64,000 nt of DNA, from the NCBI RefSeq assembly GCF_036345255.1, contig NZ_CP107783.1:1302001-1366000 (forward strand). Direction: 5' to 3'. The DNA is from Streptomyces sp. NBC_00569 (lineage in GTDB: Bacteria > Actinomycetota > Actinomycetes > Streptomycetales > Streptomycetaceae). Positions 43,642 through 52,116 of this stretch are shown here, in pieces. Both the position numbers and the translations under genes were made by a program. Each line of letters opens with the position of its first letter. Position 1 is the stretch's first letter. Under the pieces are notes generated by a model, which saw only the letters and a program-made list of their open reading frames with translations, made no database searches and was not told the origin of the DNA.

Positions 43642-44601
43642 TCAGCTCTTGAGCAGACCCTTCGACTCCAGGTACGAGCGCGCCACGTCCTCCGGGAGCC
43701 TGCGCCAGCTGTCCACCTGCTGGTTCATGGACGCCAGGTCCTGCGTGGTCAGTACGGAGTTCAGCGCGCCGAGGATCTCGGCGACGCGCTCGCTGCCCGC
43801 CCGCGCCCGGTTGACCACCGGCACGATGTAGTCGGCGTTCTGCAGATGTCTGTCGTCGGCGAGCAGCACGAGGCCGAAGTCGGACAGGGTCGCGTCGGTC
43901 GTCGTGGTGAGCATCATCTGGTCCTTGCCGTCCTGCACCGCCTTCTTCGACTGGGTGGTGCCGACGCCCTTGGGGTCGACGCCGGTGACGTCGATGCCGT
44001 ACGTCTTCTTCAGGCCCGGCTCGCAGTAGGGCCGCTGGACGCACTCGTCGCCCGCGGCGAGGCGCACCTTCAGGCCGGACGCGCCGAGGTCGCTGAGGGT
44101 CTTGAGGCGGTGCCGCCTCGCGTAGGCGGTGGTCACGGCGAAGGCGTTCTGGTCGACGGCCTTGCCGGGGGCGAGGACGGCGAGTCCGCGCGGGGCGGCG
44201 AGGCCGTGCAGTGCCTTCATGGTGGCGTCGAGGTCGGGCGATCCGACGGGCGGGGCCTTGGCGCCGTTCGTCTTGGCGTTGAGCCAGTCGGCGAAGGTCG
44301 CCGCGTACTCGGGCACGACATCGATCTGGCCGGATTCCAGGGCGGGTTCGTACAGTTCGCGGTTGGCGACGGACAGGATCTTGGTGCTGTAGCCGGCCTG
44401 CTTCAGGAGCAGGGCGTACATCTGGGCGAGCAGGTCGCTCTCGGTGAAGCCGGCCGTGCCGATGGTCAGGTGCTTGCTGTCGCCGGGCGGGGCGGTGACC
44501 GCGCCCTGGTTCTCCAGGGAGGGGCCGCCGCCGCAGGCGCCGACCAGGAGGAGCGGCAGGACTACGGCTGCTGCTGCGGCCCGTCGTCGTAAGGCCGCCA
44601 T
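43642..44601 (-). CDS. Osmoprotectant-binding lipoprotein (OpuCC/OsmX-like)
   Basis: A 319-aa substrate-binding protein. The signal ends in LLLVGACGGG (lipobox, Cys about 23). The mature domain has HLTIGTAGFTESDLLAQMYALLLKQAGY and VVPEYAATFADWLN, typical of OpuAC-like binding proteins for quaternary ammonium solutes. It shares the base A44601 with the preceding permease stop (TGATG), so the two are coupled. It works with the two permeases encoded upstream on the same strand and the convergent ATPase. Confidence 0.85.
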   Translation of the reverse strand: MAALRRRAAAAAVVLPLLLVGACGGGPSLENQGAVTAPPGDSKHLTIGTAGFTESDLLAQMYALLLKQAGYSTKILSVANRELYEPALESGQIDVVPEYAATFADWLNAKTNGAKAPPVGSPDLDATMKALHGLAAPRGLAVLAPGKAVDQNAFAVTTAYARRHRLKTLSDLGASGLKVRLAAGDECVQRPYCEPGLKKTYGIDVTGVDPKGVGTTQSKKAVQDGKDQMMLTTTTDATLSDFGLVLLADDRHLQNADYIVPVVNRARAGSERVAEILGALNSVLTTQDLASMNQQVDSWRRLPEDVARSYLESKGLLKS

Positions 44602-45272
44602 CAGGCCTTCCTCCGAGCCAGGGCGGGCGCGAACCGTTCGGCGAGCTCGAAGGCGCCCTCGACAAGCAGCGCGAAGACGGCGACGAGGACGGCGCCCGCG
44701 ACGACCTGCGGGGTGCTCGCCAGGTTGAATCCGGCGGTGATGATCCGGCCGAGGCCGCCGCCGCCCGCGAGGGCCGCGATCGTCGCGGTGGCGACGAGCT
44801 GCACCGCGGCGATCCGCACCCCGTTCATGATCATCGGCAGGGCGAGGGGCACCTCGACCTGGAACAGCATCTGCCGTCCGGTCATCCCCATGCCACGAGC
44901 GGCCTGGACGATGTCACGGTCGACTCCGCGCATCCCGACGTAGGCGTTCGTGAGCAGCGGCGGGACCGCGAAGAGGACCAGGGCGACGACCGTGGGCCCC
45001 TCTCCGAACCTGCCGAGCGGGGTGAGCAGGAGCAGCACGAGGACGGCGAAGGTGGGGACGGCACGGCCGACGTTGGAGATGTTCCCGGCGAGCGCGCCGC
45101 CCTTGCCGAGGTGCCCGAGGACGAGCGCGACGGGCAGGGCGATCAGGCAGCTGATGACGAGGCAGACGACGGTGAGGGCGAGGTGCTGGGCGAGCCGGTG
45201 CCAGACGCCGTCGTCGCCGGACCAGTGCGAGGCGTCGGCGAGCCAGTCCCAGGCGTCGGTGAGGGTCTTCAC
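44601..45272 (-). CDS. Osmoprotectant ABC transporter permease (OpuCD-like)
   Basis: A 223-aa BPD-type permease with about five to six membrane segments. The conserved EAA loop is VDRDIVQAARGMGMTGRQMLFQVEVPLALPMIMNGVRIA, followed by ATIAALAGGGGLGRIITAGF. The GTG start overlaps the upstream permease stop (GTGA). It forms a membrane pair with the preceding gene product. Confidence 0.84.
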   Translation of the reverse strand: MKTLTDAWDWLADASHWSGDDGVWHRLAQHLALTVVCLVISCLIALPVALVLGHLGKGGALAGNISNVGRAVPTFAVLVLLLLTPLGRFGEGPTVVALVLFAVPPLLTNAYVGMRGVDRDIVQAARGMGMTGRQMLFQVEVPLALPMIMNGVRIAAVQLVATATIAALAGGGGLGRIITAGFNLASTPQVVAGAVLVAVFALLVEGAFELAERFAPALARRKA

Positions 45273-45985
45273 CCGTGGCTCGCTCTCGTCCAGGGAGTGA
45301 GGATCCGCTGTACGCCGAGCAGCAGCAGGTCGGCGGCTACCGCGATGACGACGCACAGCACGGACGCGGTGAGGACCTGGGCCTTGAAGAACGTGTTCAT
45401 GCCCGCGTAGATGAGGTTGCCGAGGCCGCCGTAGCCGACGATGGCGCCCACCGTCACGAGGGAGACGGCGGAGACCATGGCGATGCGCAGGCCCGCCATC
45501 GCGGCCGGCAGGGCGAGAGGCAGCTCCACCGTGAGCAGCAGCCTGACCGGTCCGTATCCCATGCCGCGCGCCGCCTGCCGGGTGCCTTCGGGGACCGCGC
45601 GCAGGCCCGCGAGGATGTTCCGCACGAGGAGGGTGAGAGAGTACAGGACGAGCCCCGCGACGACGAGGGACGCGGACAGACCGTACGCGGGCAGCAGCAG
45701 CGAGAACATGGCGAGCGACGGGATCGTGTAGAGGATCGTCGTCAGGGCGAGGACCGGGCCCGACGCGAGGGACCAGCGGCGCGCGACGACGGCCAGCGGC
45801 ACGGCGAGCACCAGTGCGATCCGGACGGCGAGCGCGGTGAGCTGGAGGTGCTGGACGACCGCGTCGAGGAGGATGTGACGGCGGGTGCTCAGATACTCGC
45901 CGCAGATCCAGTCGTTGCGCGCCAGACAGTCGTCGGGCGTCGCGCTGCCGGGGCTCTGGGTGAGGGGTCCGCTCCATGGGGGCAC
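45269..45985 (-). CDS. Osmoprotectant ABC transporter permease (OpuCB-like)
   Basis: A 238-aa permease. The periplasmic N-terminus DDCLARNDWICGEYLSTRRHIL is characteristic of this subfamily, and the EAA loop reads VPEGTRQAARGMGYGPVRLLLTVELPLALPAAMAGLRIA. It begins with GTG and a weak ribosome site. It is the first gene of the minus-strand part of the transporter, 85 bp from the CDGSH gene. Together with its neighbours it would take up compatible solutes under osmotic stress. Confidence 0.83.
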   Translation of the reverse strand: MPPWSGPLTQSPGSATPDDCLARNDWICGEYLSTRRHILLDAVVQHLQLTALAVRIALVLAVPLAVVARRWSLASGPVLALTTILYTIPSLAMFSLLLPAYGLSASLVVAGLVLYSLTLLVRNILAGLRAVPEGTRQAARGMGYGPVRLLLTVELPLALPAAMAGLRIAMVSAVSLVTVGAIVGYGGLGNLIYAGMNTFFKAQVLTASVLCVVIAVAADLLLLGVQRILTPWTRASHG

Positions 45986-46070
45986 TCGTCCATTCCAGTG
46001 GCAGGCGCGGACGGCGGCGCGCTGGATGACCCGTACGGCGTACGGCCGCGGGTACGGGGGCGCGGTGGGG

Positions 46071-46775
46071 TCAGGTGTCCTTGAAGCCGATCGACGCGTG
46101 GGTGCCGTCGCAGAACGGCTTGTTGCGCGAGGCTCCGCAGCGGCACAGGGTCACGCGGTTGCGGACTTCGTACGTCGTGCCGTCGGCGGCGGTCACCGGG
46201 ATGCCGCCGCGCACCCAGATCCCTCCGCTGACGCCTTCCTGCGGGTCCTCGATGATGCCGATGGACGGCGGGAGTTCGGGCTCGACGGGGCGCCGCTCGG
46301 CGAGGTTCCAGGCGACGAGGCGCCCTGAGGGGCAGTCGCCCGTCTCCCGTTCCACGACGTCGGCGGTGCCCTTCTCCTCGACGAGGTTCCACACCTGCCC
46401 GTCCGCGTCGCAGAACCGCGCGAAGGCGCACAGGGGCTGGGCGTCGGTGAGGGTGAGCTCGGGTCCGTCCTGCTCGTCGGCCTGCTCCAGATAGGGCAGC
46501 CGGCTCGCGGTCTCGGTGCCGTCGAACCCGGCCCGCTCATGACTGCGGTCGCAGAACGGCTTGTTCGCGGACTGCCCGCAGCGGCACAGCTCGTACGTCT
46601 CCTCGGTGTCGTACGTGCGCTGCTGCCACCACTCGACGGACTGGCCCCGCGCGTCGGTGACGATGACCAGCTGGATGAGGGGGACTCCGCCGGTGACGAG
46701 GTACGGCCCGTTCTCCGTGACGCGTACGCCCCGCGCCGAGGCGGAGTGTGGGGCGGGGTCCTGCGCGTCCGGCAT
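46071..46775 (-). CDS. Tandem CDGSH iron-sulfur protein
   Basis: A 234-aa protein with two CDGSH (mitoNEET-like) motifs: CRCGQSANKPFCDRSH near residue 65 and CRCGASRNKPFCDGTH near the C-terminus. Each supplies the three Cys plus one His set for a 2Fe-2S cluster. Between them is a domain with further cysteines (PLCAFARFCDADG). Such proteins are thought to act in iron-sulfur or redox handling; the partner is unknown. ATG 46775 has AGGAAG upstream. It is on the same strand as the osmoprotectant permease operon (85 bp upstream of it), but no functional link is known. Confidence 0.86.
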   Translation of the reverse strand: MPDAQDPAPHSASARGVRVTENGPYLVTGGVPLIQLVIVTDARGQSVEWWQQRTYDTEETYELCRCGQSANKPFCDRSHERAGFDGTETASRLPYLEQADEQDGPELTLTDAQPLCAFARFCDADGQVWNLVEEKGTADVVERETGDCPSGRLVAWNLAERRPVEPELPPSIGIIEDPQEGVSGGIWVRGGIPVTAADGTTYEVRNRVTLCRCGASRNKPFCDGTHASIGFKDT

Positions 46776-46943
46776 GAGGGGCCCTTCCTGATCCGTGCGG
46801 CGGCCCCCCTTCCAGCCTTGCGGAGGGGGTCGCCGGGCGCCACAGGAGAGGCCGTGCTCGTGGGCAGGCACCTGTGTCGAGCCCTGTCGCGGCGCCCCCG
46901 TAGGATTCACGCCTTGCACCGGACACCAGCCCAGGGGGGCACC

Positions 46944-47312
46944 GTGAGCGGCGGCTCGCAGAGCACACAGGCACGGACAGGGTCCGGGCACGGCCTCGGC
47001 GGCAGGAACCGGCCCGCGAAGGTGAGCATCGCCTTCGCGGGCTTCGGCGTCGCGTCGCTCGCCAACTTCTACACCGGCCTCGCCTGGCTGAACCCCGGCA
47101 TCTTCGTCGGCATGGCCGTGTTGAGCGCCCTGATCGCCGTCCCGGCCGGCCACGTCGGCCGCTTCCGCGGGCGCCGCCTCGACGGCGAGGGGCGCGGGAC
47201 GGCGCTCCTCGGCATCGTGGTCGGCTGGCTGCTGCTGTTCGTGTGCGCCCTGGCCGTGCTCGCCTACATCGGCCTGATCGCGGGCCTCGCGTTCCTGGCG
47301 GACGCGTTCTGA
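46944..47312 (+). CDS. Small membrane protein, DUF4190-like
   Basis: A 122-aa protein with a polar 25-residue N-terminus and about three hydrophobic segments (VSIAFAGFGVASLANFYTGL; GIFVGMAVLSALIAVPAG; LLGIVVGWLLLFVCALAVLA). The layout, including a G-x-G-R-G-TALLGIVVGW loop between helices, resembles DUF4190 membrane proteins of actinobacteria, whose role is not known. The GTG start has GGGGGGC just upstream. It is convergent with the sphingomyelinase gene (25 bp). Confidence 0.6.
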   Translation: MSGGSQSTQARTGSGHGLGGRNRPAKVSIAFAGFGVASLANFYTGLAWLNPGIFVGMAVLSALIAVPAGHVGRFRGRRLDGEGRGTALLGIVVGWLLLFVCALAVLAYIGLIAGLAFLADAF

Positions 47313-47337
47313 CCCTGCTCCCGGCGCCGGGCGCGGG

Positions 47338-48324
47338 TCACTGCCGTCCGGCCTGGAGCGGGTAGTGGTCCGACAGGTTGGTGTACGTGTAGCTGGTGCC
47401 CCAACTGCTGACGGTCCAGGGCGCGGTGGTCTCCTTGACCACGTTGTTGACCCATCCGGCCGGCCGCACGTGGCCCTGGACGTGCAGGACGTAGTCCAGG
47501 TCCTCCTTGGGCTCGCCCGGGTAGCGGTAGCTCGCGATCGAGTTGGTCCCGGTGTCGAACGAGTACGGGTGCCCGGTCCGCGCGTCGGCCCCGACGAATC
47601 CGCCGTCGGCGAGCATGGAGGCGTACTCCCCGCCGTGCGAGTCGACGTTGAGGTCGCCCGCCACCATGACCTGCTCGCCGGCCGGGATGTGCTTGGCGTC
47701 GAGGAACGACTTGATGGCCTTGAACTGGAGGCTGCGGTCCTTGACCGCCTCACCGGCCCCGCACCCGGAGTCGGTGGACTGGGTGTGCGTCCCGACCACG
47801 TGCACCTTCGCGCCGTTCACATCGAGGACGGCGTAGACGAAGCCCTTGTTGGACCACCAGTCGGAGCCGCACGCGTCCTTGTAGACGTACTGCTCCTTGT
47901 GCACGATCGGCCACTTGCTGAGCAGCGTCACGCCGCCGTCCTCGGGCGTCGTCGACGAGTAGGAGCCGCCGGTGGCGTCCCAGCCGTCCTTGGACCGCCC
48001 CACGACGGGGGTCTGGTACGGGTACTGCGCCGACGCGTTGCTCTTCAGCGCGTCCGACGTGGTGTTGTCGAACGCCTCCTGGAGCACGACGACGTCGTTG
48101 CCCTGGAAGAAGGGCGCGGCCGGGATGGCCGCCGCCCGGTGCGCCTGACCCCAGTTGGGGTAGAGGTTGGTGCTCATCAGGAACGTGTTGTACGTCAGGA
48201 CCTTGAGCCTGGGCGTATCGGCCGACGTCGCCGCCGACGCCTGCGGGGCGGTCAGGACCGCGGAGGCGGCGGCGAGGGTGACGGCGAGGGCGGAACCGGT
48301 CGTGCGGCGGGCAACGCGGGACAC
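47338..48324 (-). CDS. sph: Secreted sphingomyelinase C-type phosphodiesterase
   Basis: A 328-aa exported enzyme of the DNase I-like (EEP) fold. The signal peptide is RVARRTTGSALAVTLAAASAVL, with cleavage after ASA. The fold motifs appear in order: LTYNTFLM, VVLQEAF (metal Glu), GTHTQSTDS, AGDLNVDSHG and the final SDHYPL His. The pattern and length match bacterial sphingomyelinase C, which releases phosphocholine from sphingomyelin; nuclease-like relatives are excluded mainly by the NLYPNWGQAHRAAAIP segment. GTG 48324 with GGGAGG is preferred; an ATG 15 codons upstream lacks such a site. Confidence 0.85.
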   Translation of the reverse strand: MSRVARRTTGSALAVTLAAASAVLTAPQASAATSADTPRLKVLTYNTFLMSTNLYPNWGQAHRAAAIPAAPFFQGNDVVVLQEAFDNTTSDALKSNASAQYPYQTPVVGRSKDGWDATGGSYSSTTPEDGGVTLLSKWPIVHKEQYVYKDACGSDWWSNKGFVYAVLDVNGAKVHVVGTHTQSTDSGCGAGEAVKDRSLQFKAIKSFLDAKHIPAGEQVMVAGDLNVDSHGGEYASMLADGGFVGADARTGHPYSFDTGTNSIASYRYPGEPKEDLDYVLHVQGHVRPAGWVNNVVKETTAPWTVSSWGTSYTYTNLSDHYPLQAGRQ

Positions 48325-48498
48325 GTGGCCTCCCGTTTCTTGTGGGGATGCTGTGAGGGACGTGAGCACGCCACATCAAAGCAGCCACAGTTACTTCCGG
48401 GTAACCACCGGGTGGCCACTTTCTGCCAACCCTTCACGTGAATGCCCTTGCCCTAAGTCCCGTGTCCGCGACGGCCGTTGACCCGATCGACCCGTGAG

Positions 48499-49041
48499 CT
48501 AGGCCTCGCGCCGCAGCCGTGCCGACAGATGGTGCTGGAGCGGCATGCCGACGGCCTCGAGGTCGTGGGTGAACATGAGGGTGCCGTCGTCGGCCAGCGC
48601 GTAGCGGCGGCGCGTGGCCTTGACCTCCTTGGCGGTGGGGGTGAGCGCCACCTGGTCGGTGGAGAGGTCGACCGTGTTGCCGTCCGCGGAACCGACGGCG
48701 ATCTCCGCGATGCCGGTCGGCTGCGTGATCAGCGCCTCCACCCGGCCCTCGGGCTGGAGCCGCCACCAGCCGCTCTCCCGGGCCGACGGCCGCAGCGGCG
48801 CACCGTCGCCGTCGAGCAGCCAGGCCCGGGCCTCGAAACGCAGGAACGGCCGGCCGTCGTGGCTGAGGACGACCTCCTGCCCGTACGTGAAGTCCCCGTC
48901 GAGCGTGGGGTATCCGCCCTGGCCGCGGCCACGCCAGGTGCCCAGGAGGCCCAGCACGGGCGCCAGCAGCGGGTGCGGGGCGGGAGCCTCCTGCGGGCTG
49001 GTGCTGTCGGGGTACGGGTGGGCCGGTGCGGGGTCGTACAC
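48499..49041 (-). CDS. Nitrobindin-like heme protein (DUF1794/FABP family)
   Basis: A 180-aa beta-barrel protein. The family signature [13 protein letters not shown] is followed by [24 protein letters not shown], and the C-terminal [11 protein letters not shown] provides the His that binds heme in nitrobindins. Members bind heme and can isomerise peroxynitrite or carry NO. The start is taken as GTG 49041 ([11 protein letters not shown]) with AGGAG nine bases before it; a longer open frame upstream has no ribosome site. It is divergent from an AraC-family remnant. Confidence 0.82.
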   Translation of the reverse strand: MYDPAPAHPYPDSTSPQEAPAPHPLLAPVLGLLGTWRGRGQGGYPTLDGDFTYGQEVVLSHDGRPFLRFEARAWLLDGDGAPLRPSARESGWWRLQPEGRVEALITQPTGIAEIAVGSADGNTVDLSTDQVALTPTAKEVKATRRRYALADDGTLMFTHDLEAVGMPLQHHLSARLRREA

Positions 49042-49178
49042 GGTGCGCGCTCCTGAGGTCGTGGCCTGTGCCTCGTGAAGCCTAGGGCGTCGCCCCGGGT
49101 GAGGCCCGGACCCGTCCATCGGACGTTTGTCGCCGACGTGTCTGATCTTCTGACGCACACGGACGGGGAGAAGGACGC

Positions 49179-49502
49179 GTGCTGAACGAGACGGTTTTCC
49201 GGAGCGGGGAAGTGCCGACGGCGGACCGTCTGGCGTACTGGGCGGAGCGGGTGGGGCGGACCCACGCGCCGGTGCGGATGACCAGCGACCGCGCCCATGG
49301 CTTCCCGGCCACCCAGCGGGTCCTCGACCTCGGTGCGGTGTCCGTGTGGCCTGCCACGTTCCGGCAGCTGGTCATCCGGCGCACACCGAAGCTGATCCGC
49401 CGCTCCGACCCGGAGCTGTTCCACCTCTCGCTGCTGGTGGACATCACGCCGACGGAGTACCGGAGCCGGGCCGCCGCCGCGGGCACGTCGCCGCGCTGCT
49501 GA
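49179..49502 (+). pseudogene. AraC-family regulator remnant lacking its DNA-binding domain
   Basis: A 107-aa reading frame. Residues 1-88 match the AraC-binding-like N-terminus of AraC regulators ([44 protein letters not shown]). Residue 89 on reads ITPTEYRSRAAA, which is the extreme C-terminus of AraC helix-turn-helix domains (usual form TPxEYR). About 200 residues, including both HTH motifs, are therefore missing between them, consistent with an in-frame internal deletion. It has GGGGAGAAGG before the GTG. It may still make a small sensor-domain protein, but not a normal regulator. Confidence 0.7.
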
Positions 49503-49676
49503 GCGCGTCATGACTTCTTGTCGCCAAGTCGACAGCGCCGGCCCGACCTGATCGCCCGTCCGACCAGATCGCGCGCGCACCCTGTTCGGGTCGGCCCGCT
49601 CCAGGCATGATCGTCACCGTCGCCCACCCGTCGGCGGTGACCGGGGCCGACGGGATTCCCGGACCCGGAGCTCCTC

Positions 49677-51164
49677 TTGCGCCAGCCCAATGTCGTACTG
49701 ATCTGTGTGGACCAGTGGAGGGGCGACTGCCTCTCCGCCGCGGGCCACCCCGACGTCCACACCCCTCACCTGGACGAACTCGCGGGCGAAGGCGTGCGTT
49801 TCGACCGCGCCTACTCCGCGACGCCGACCTGTGTCCCCGCCCGCGTGGCCCTCTTCACCGGCCAGTCACAGGAGCGGCACGGTCGGGTCGGCTACCGCGA
49901 GGGGGTGCCCTTCGAGCAGGTCCACCCGGTGACGCTGCCGGGCGAGTTCCGGCGCGGCGGCTACCAGACGCAGGCCGTCGGCAAGATGCACGTCTTCCCG
50001 GAGCGCGCCCGCCTCGGCTTCGACGACGTGCGGCTGCACGACGGCTATCTGCACCACGCCCGCAGGCGTCACAGCCGTAACTTCGAGTTCTTCGACGACT
50101 ACGTGCCCTGGCTGCGCCGCCAGCCCGGGATGACGCCGGCCGCCGACTACGCGGACCACGGCGTCAGCTGCAACTCCATCGTCGCGCGCCCCTGGGACAA
50201 GCCCGAGGCGCTCCATCCGACGACGTGGGCGGTGACCGAGGCGATCGAGTGGCTGCCGCGCCGGGATCCCACCAAGCCGTTCTTCCTCTACCTGTCGTTC
50301 CACCGGCCGCACCATCCGTACGACCCGCCCGAGTGGGCCTTCGACCAGTACATGGCCCTCGACCCGTACGAACCCGTGGTCGGTGACTGGGTCGACGACT
50401 ATGCGCCGTACCGCAAGGACGGCTTCCACGAGGCCGCCGTCGGCGTGATCGATCCGCGTCTGGTCCACCGGGCACGGGCGGGCTACTACGGGCACATGGC
50501 GCATATCGACCTGCAGATCAAGCGGTTCCGCGAGGCGCTGGTCGAGGCGGGTCTCGGTGACGACACGATGTTCTGCTTCGTGTCGGACCACGGCGAGATG
50601 ATGGGCGACCACCACATGTTCCGCAAGGCACTCGGCTTCGAGGGCTCGGCGCGGGTGCCGATCCTGATGAACCTCGCGCCGTCGATGCGCGGCGGAGCGG
50701 GCGGTTCGGTGGCCGACGAGGTCGTGGAACTGCGCGACGTGATGCCGACGCTGCTGGAGGCGGCGGGACTTCCGGTGCCGGACAGTGTCGACGGGCGCAG
50801 CCTGCTGCCGTTCCTGCGCGGTGAACGCCCGGACGACTGGCGGGAGTATCTGCACGGCGAGCACACCTATCTGGGGCAGTCGCTGCAGTGGGTGACCGAC
50901 GGGCGGCACAAGTATCTGTGGATGTCGGGCGACGGGCACGAGCAGCTCTTCGACCTCGCCGAGGATCCGAAGGAGTTGGTGAACCTGGCGCGGCGGCCCG
51001 AGCACGCCGCGCTGCTGGAGCGCTGGCGCGGACGGCTGATCGACGCGCTGCGCGACCGCGAGGAGGGCTTCGTGGACGGCGGCGAACTGGTGACGGGCCG
51101 GCCGGTGGTCACCGAACTGCGGCACACCCGGGAGCGCATCGCCGCCGCGACCGGGGTCGGCTGA
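49677..51164 (+). CDS. Sulfatase (Cys-type, formylglycine-dependent)
   Basis: A 495-aa arylsulfatase-family hydrolase. The maturation motif is C52-V-P-A-R56 in PTCVPARVALFTG, whose Cys must be converted to formylglycine by an FGE enzyme. Metal ligands lie in VLICVDQWRGD and FVSDHGEMMGDHH. No signal peptide is present, so it appears cytoplasmic. The TTG at 49677 has GGAG six bases upstream. It would remove sulfate esters, perhaps from sugars imported for use by the adjoining genes (SDR, putative glycoside hydrolase, GntR). Choline-sulfatase-like and phosphonate hydrolase relatives cannot be ruled out. Confidence 0.85.
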   Translation: MRQPNVVLICVDQWRGDCLSAAGHPDVHTPHLDELAGEGVRFDRAYSATPTCVPARVALFTGQSQERHGRVGYREGVPFEQVHPVTLPGEFRRGGYQTQAVGKMHVFPERARLGFDDVRLHDGYLHHARRRHSRNFEFFDDYVPWLRRQPGMTPAADYADHGVSCNSIVARPWDKPEALHPTTWAVTEAIEWLPRRDPTKPFFLYLSFHRPHHPYDPPEWAFDQYMALDPYEPVVGDWVDDYAPYRKDGFHEAAVGVIDPRLVHRARAGYYGHMAHIDLQIKRFREALVEAGLGDDTMFCFVSDHGEMMGDHHMFRKALGFEGSARVPILMNLAPSMRGGAGGSVADEVVELRDVMPTLLEAAGLPVPDSVDGRSLLPFLRGERPDDWREYLHGEHTYLGQSLQWVTDGRHKYLWMSGDGHEQLFDLAEDPKELVNLARRPEHAALLERWRGRLIDALRDREEGFVDGGELVTGRPVVTELRHTRERIAAATGVG

Positions 51165-51206
51165 TCCCCGGCCGACCGGTCACGGCGGCTCCCCCCGTGG
51201 CGGAGA

Positions 51207-51980
51207 TCAGGCGAACCGCACGCCGAGCCCGCCGTCCACGGCCCACTCCGCCCCGGTGACGAAGGACGCCGCGTCGGACGCGAGGAAGCACACCACTTCG
51301 GCGACCTCCTCGGGGGTGCCGATGCGGCCCAGCGGATGGACGTCGAGCGTCTTGCGCTCGGCGTCCCGGTCCGGGTTCTGGTCGAAGTACTCGTCGACCA
51401 GGGCCGTCCTGATGTAACCGGGGCTGACCGCGTTGACCCGTACGCCGTGAGGCGCGACCTCCAGAGCCATCGAGCGGGTCAGCCCGACGAGACCGGACTT
51501 GGCCGCCGCGTACGGGTACATGCCGGCGCAGGTCAGCTTGGCGTGCAGGGACGCGATGTTCACGATCGCCCCGCTGCCCCGCTCGATCATCGACGGCAGG
51601 GTGTGCTTCGCGCACAGGAAGGCCGCCTTCAGGTCGACGTCGAAGACCTGGTCCCACTCGGCCTCGGTCATCGCGACGGGGTCGGCGTAGACGTTGCGCC
51701 CAGCGTTGTTGACCAGGATGTCGACCGGTCCGAGCGCGGCGGCCACGTCGTTCACGGCGTCGGCGACCGACCGCCCGTCCGTGACGTCGACCCGGCGGAA
51801 GGCCACGCGGGCACCCTTGCCGGCGAGTTCGTCGCGCAGCGCCGCTCCGGCCTCCTCGTCCAGGTCGAGGAACGCCACGGCCGCGTCCTCGCGCACGGCC
51901 GTCTCGACGACCGCCCGGCCGATGCCGCGCGCCCCGCCCGTCACCAGGACCACCCGGTCCGCCAACCGCCCCATCGCCAC
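51207..51980 (-). CDS. SDR family oxidoreductase
   Basis: A 257-aa classical short-chain dehydrogenase. GGARGIG is the cofactor loop, LVNNAGRNVYADPVAMT the NNAG motif, and MYPYAAAKSGLVGLTRSMA holds Tyr and Lys. Sugar or hydroxy-acid dehydrogenases of this type are common in carbohydrate catabolic operons. It is divergent from the 655-aa putative hydrolase gene, sharing a 136-bp promoter region that contains a 13-bp palindrome, and convergent with the sulfatase gene. Substrate unknown. Confidence 0.85.
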   Translation of the reverse strand: MAMGRLADRVVLVTGGARGIGRAVVETAVREDAAVAFLDLDEEAGAALRDELAGKGARVAFRRVDVTDGRSVADAVNDVAAALGPVDILVNNAGRNVYADPVAMTEAEWDQVFDVDLKAAFLCAKHTLPSMIERGSGAIVNIASLHAKLTCAGMYPYAAAKSGLVGLTRSMALEVAPHGVRVNAVSPGYIRTALVDEYFDQNPDRDAERKTLDVHPLGRIGTPEEVAEVVCFLASDAASFVTGAEWAVDGGLGVRFA

Positions 51981-52036
51981 TCCTCGTTCGCTCCGCCTGC
52001 CCGGACGCTCATCCGGCTTTTGGTAACCCTTGACAG

Positions 52037-52049
52037 CTTAGCTGCTAAG
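52037..52049. promoter_or_regulatory. 13-bp palindrome in the SDR/hydrolase divergent promoter
   Basis: CTTAGC-T-GCTAAG has perfect 6-bp arms. It directly follows a TTGACA -35-like hexamer (52030-52035). It could be the operator of the GntR regulator encoded at 54149, controlling both directions. Binding is inferred. Confidence 0.5.
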
Positions 52050-52116
52050 TAGCGACGCTAGGGGTCGCCCCGCGCCGCGCCCCCCGGCCGGGCCCCGAGA
52101 CCGAAGGTGCGAACGA

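Noticed and set aside
48390..48405. GTTAC-N6-GTAAC near the sphingomyelinase start as a PhoP or other stress box
   Set aside because: Does not match the PhoP direct-repeat consensus; short arms could be chance.
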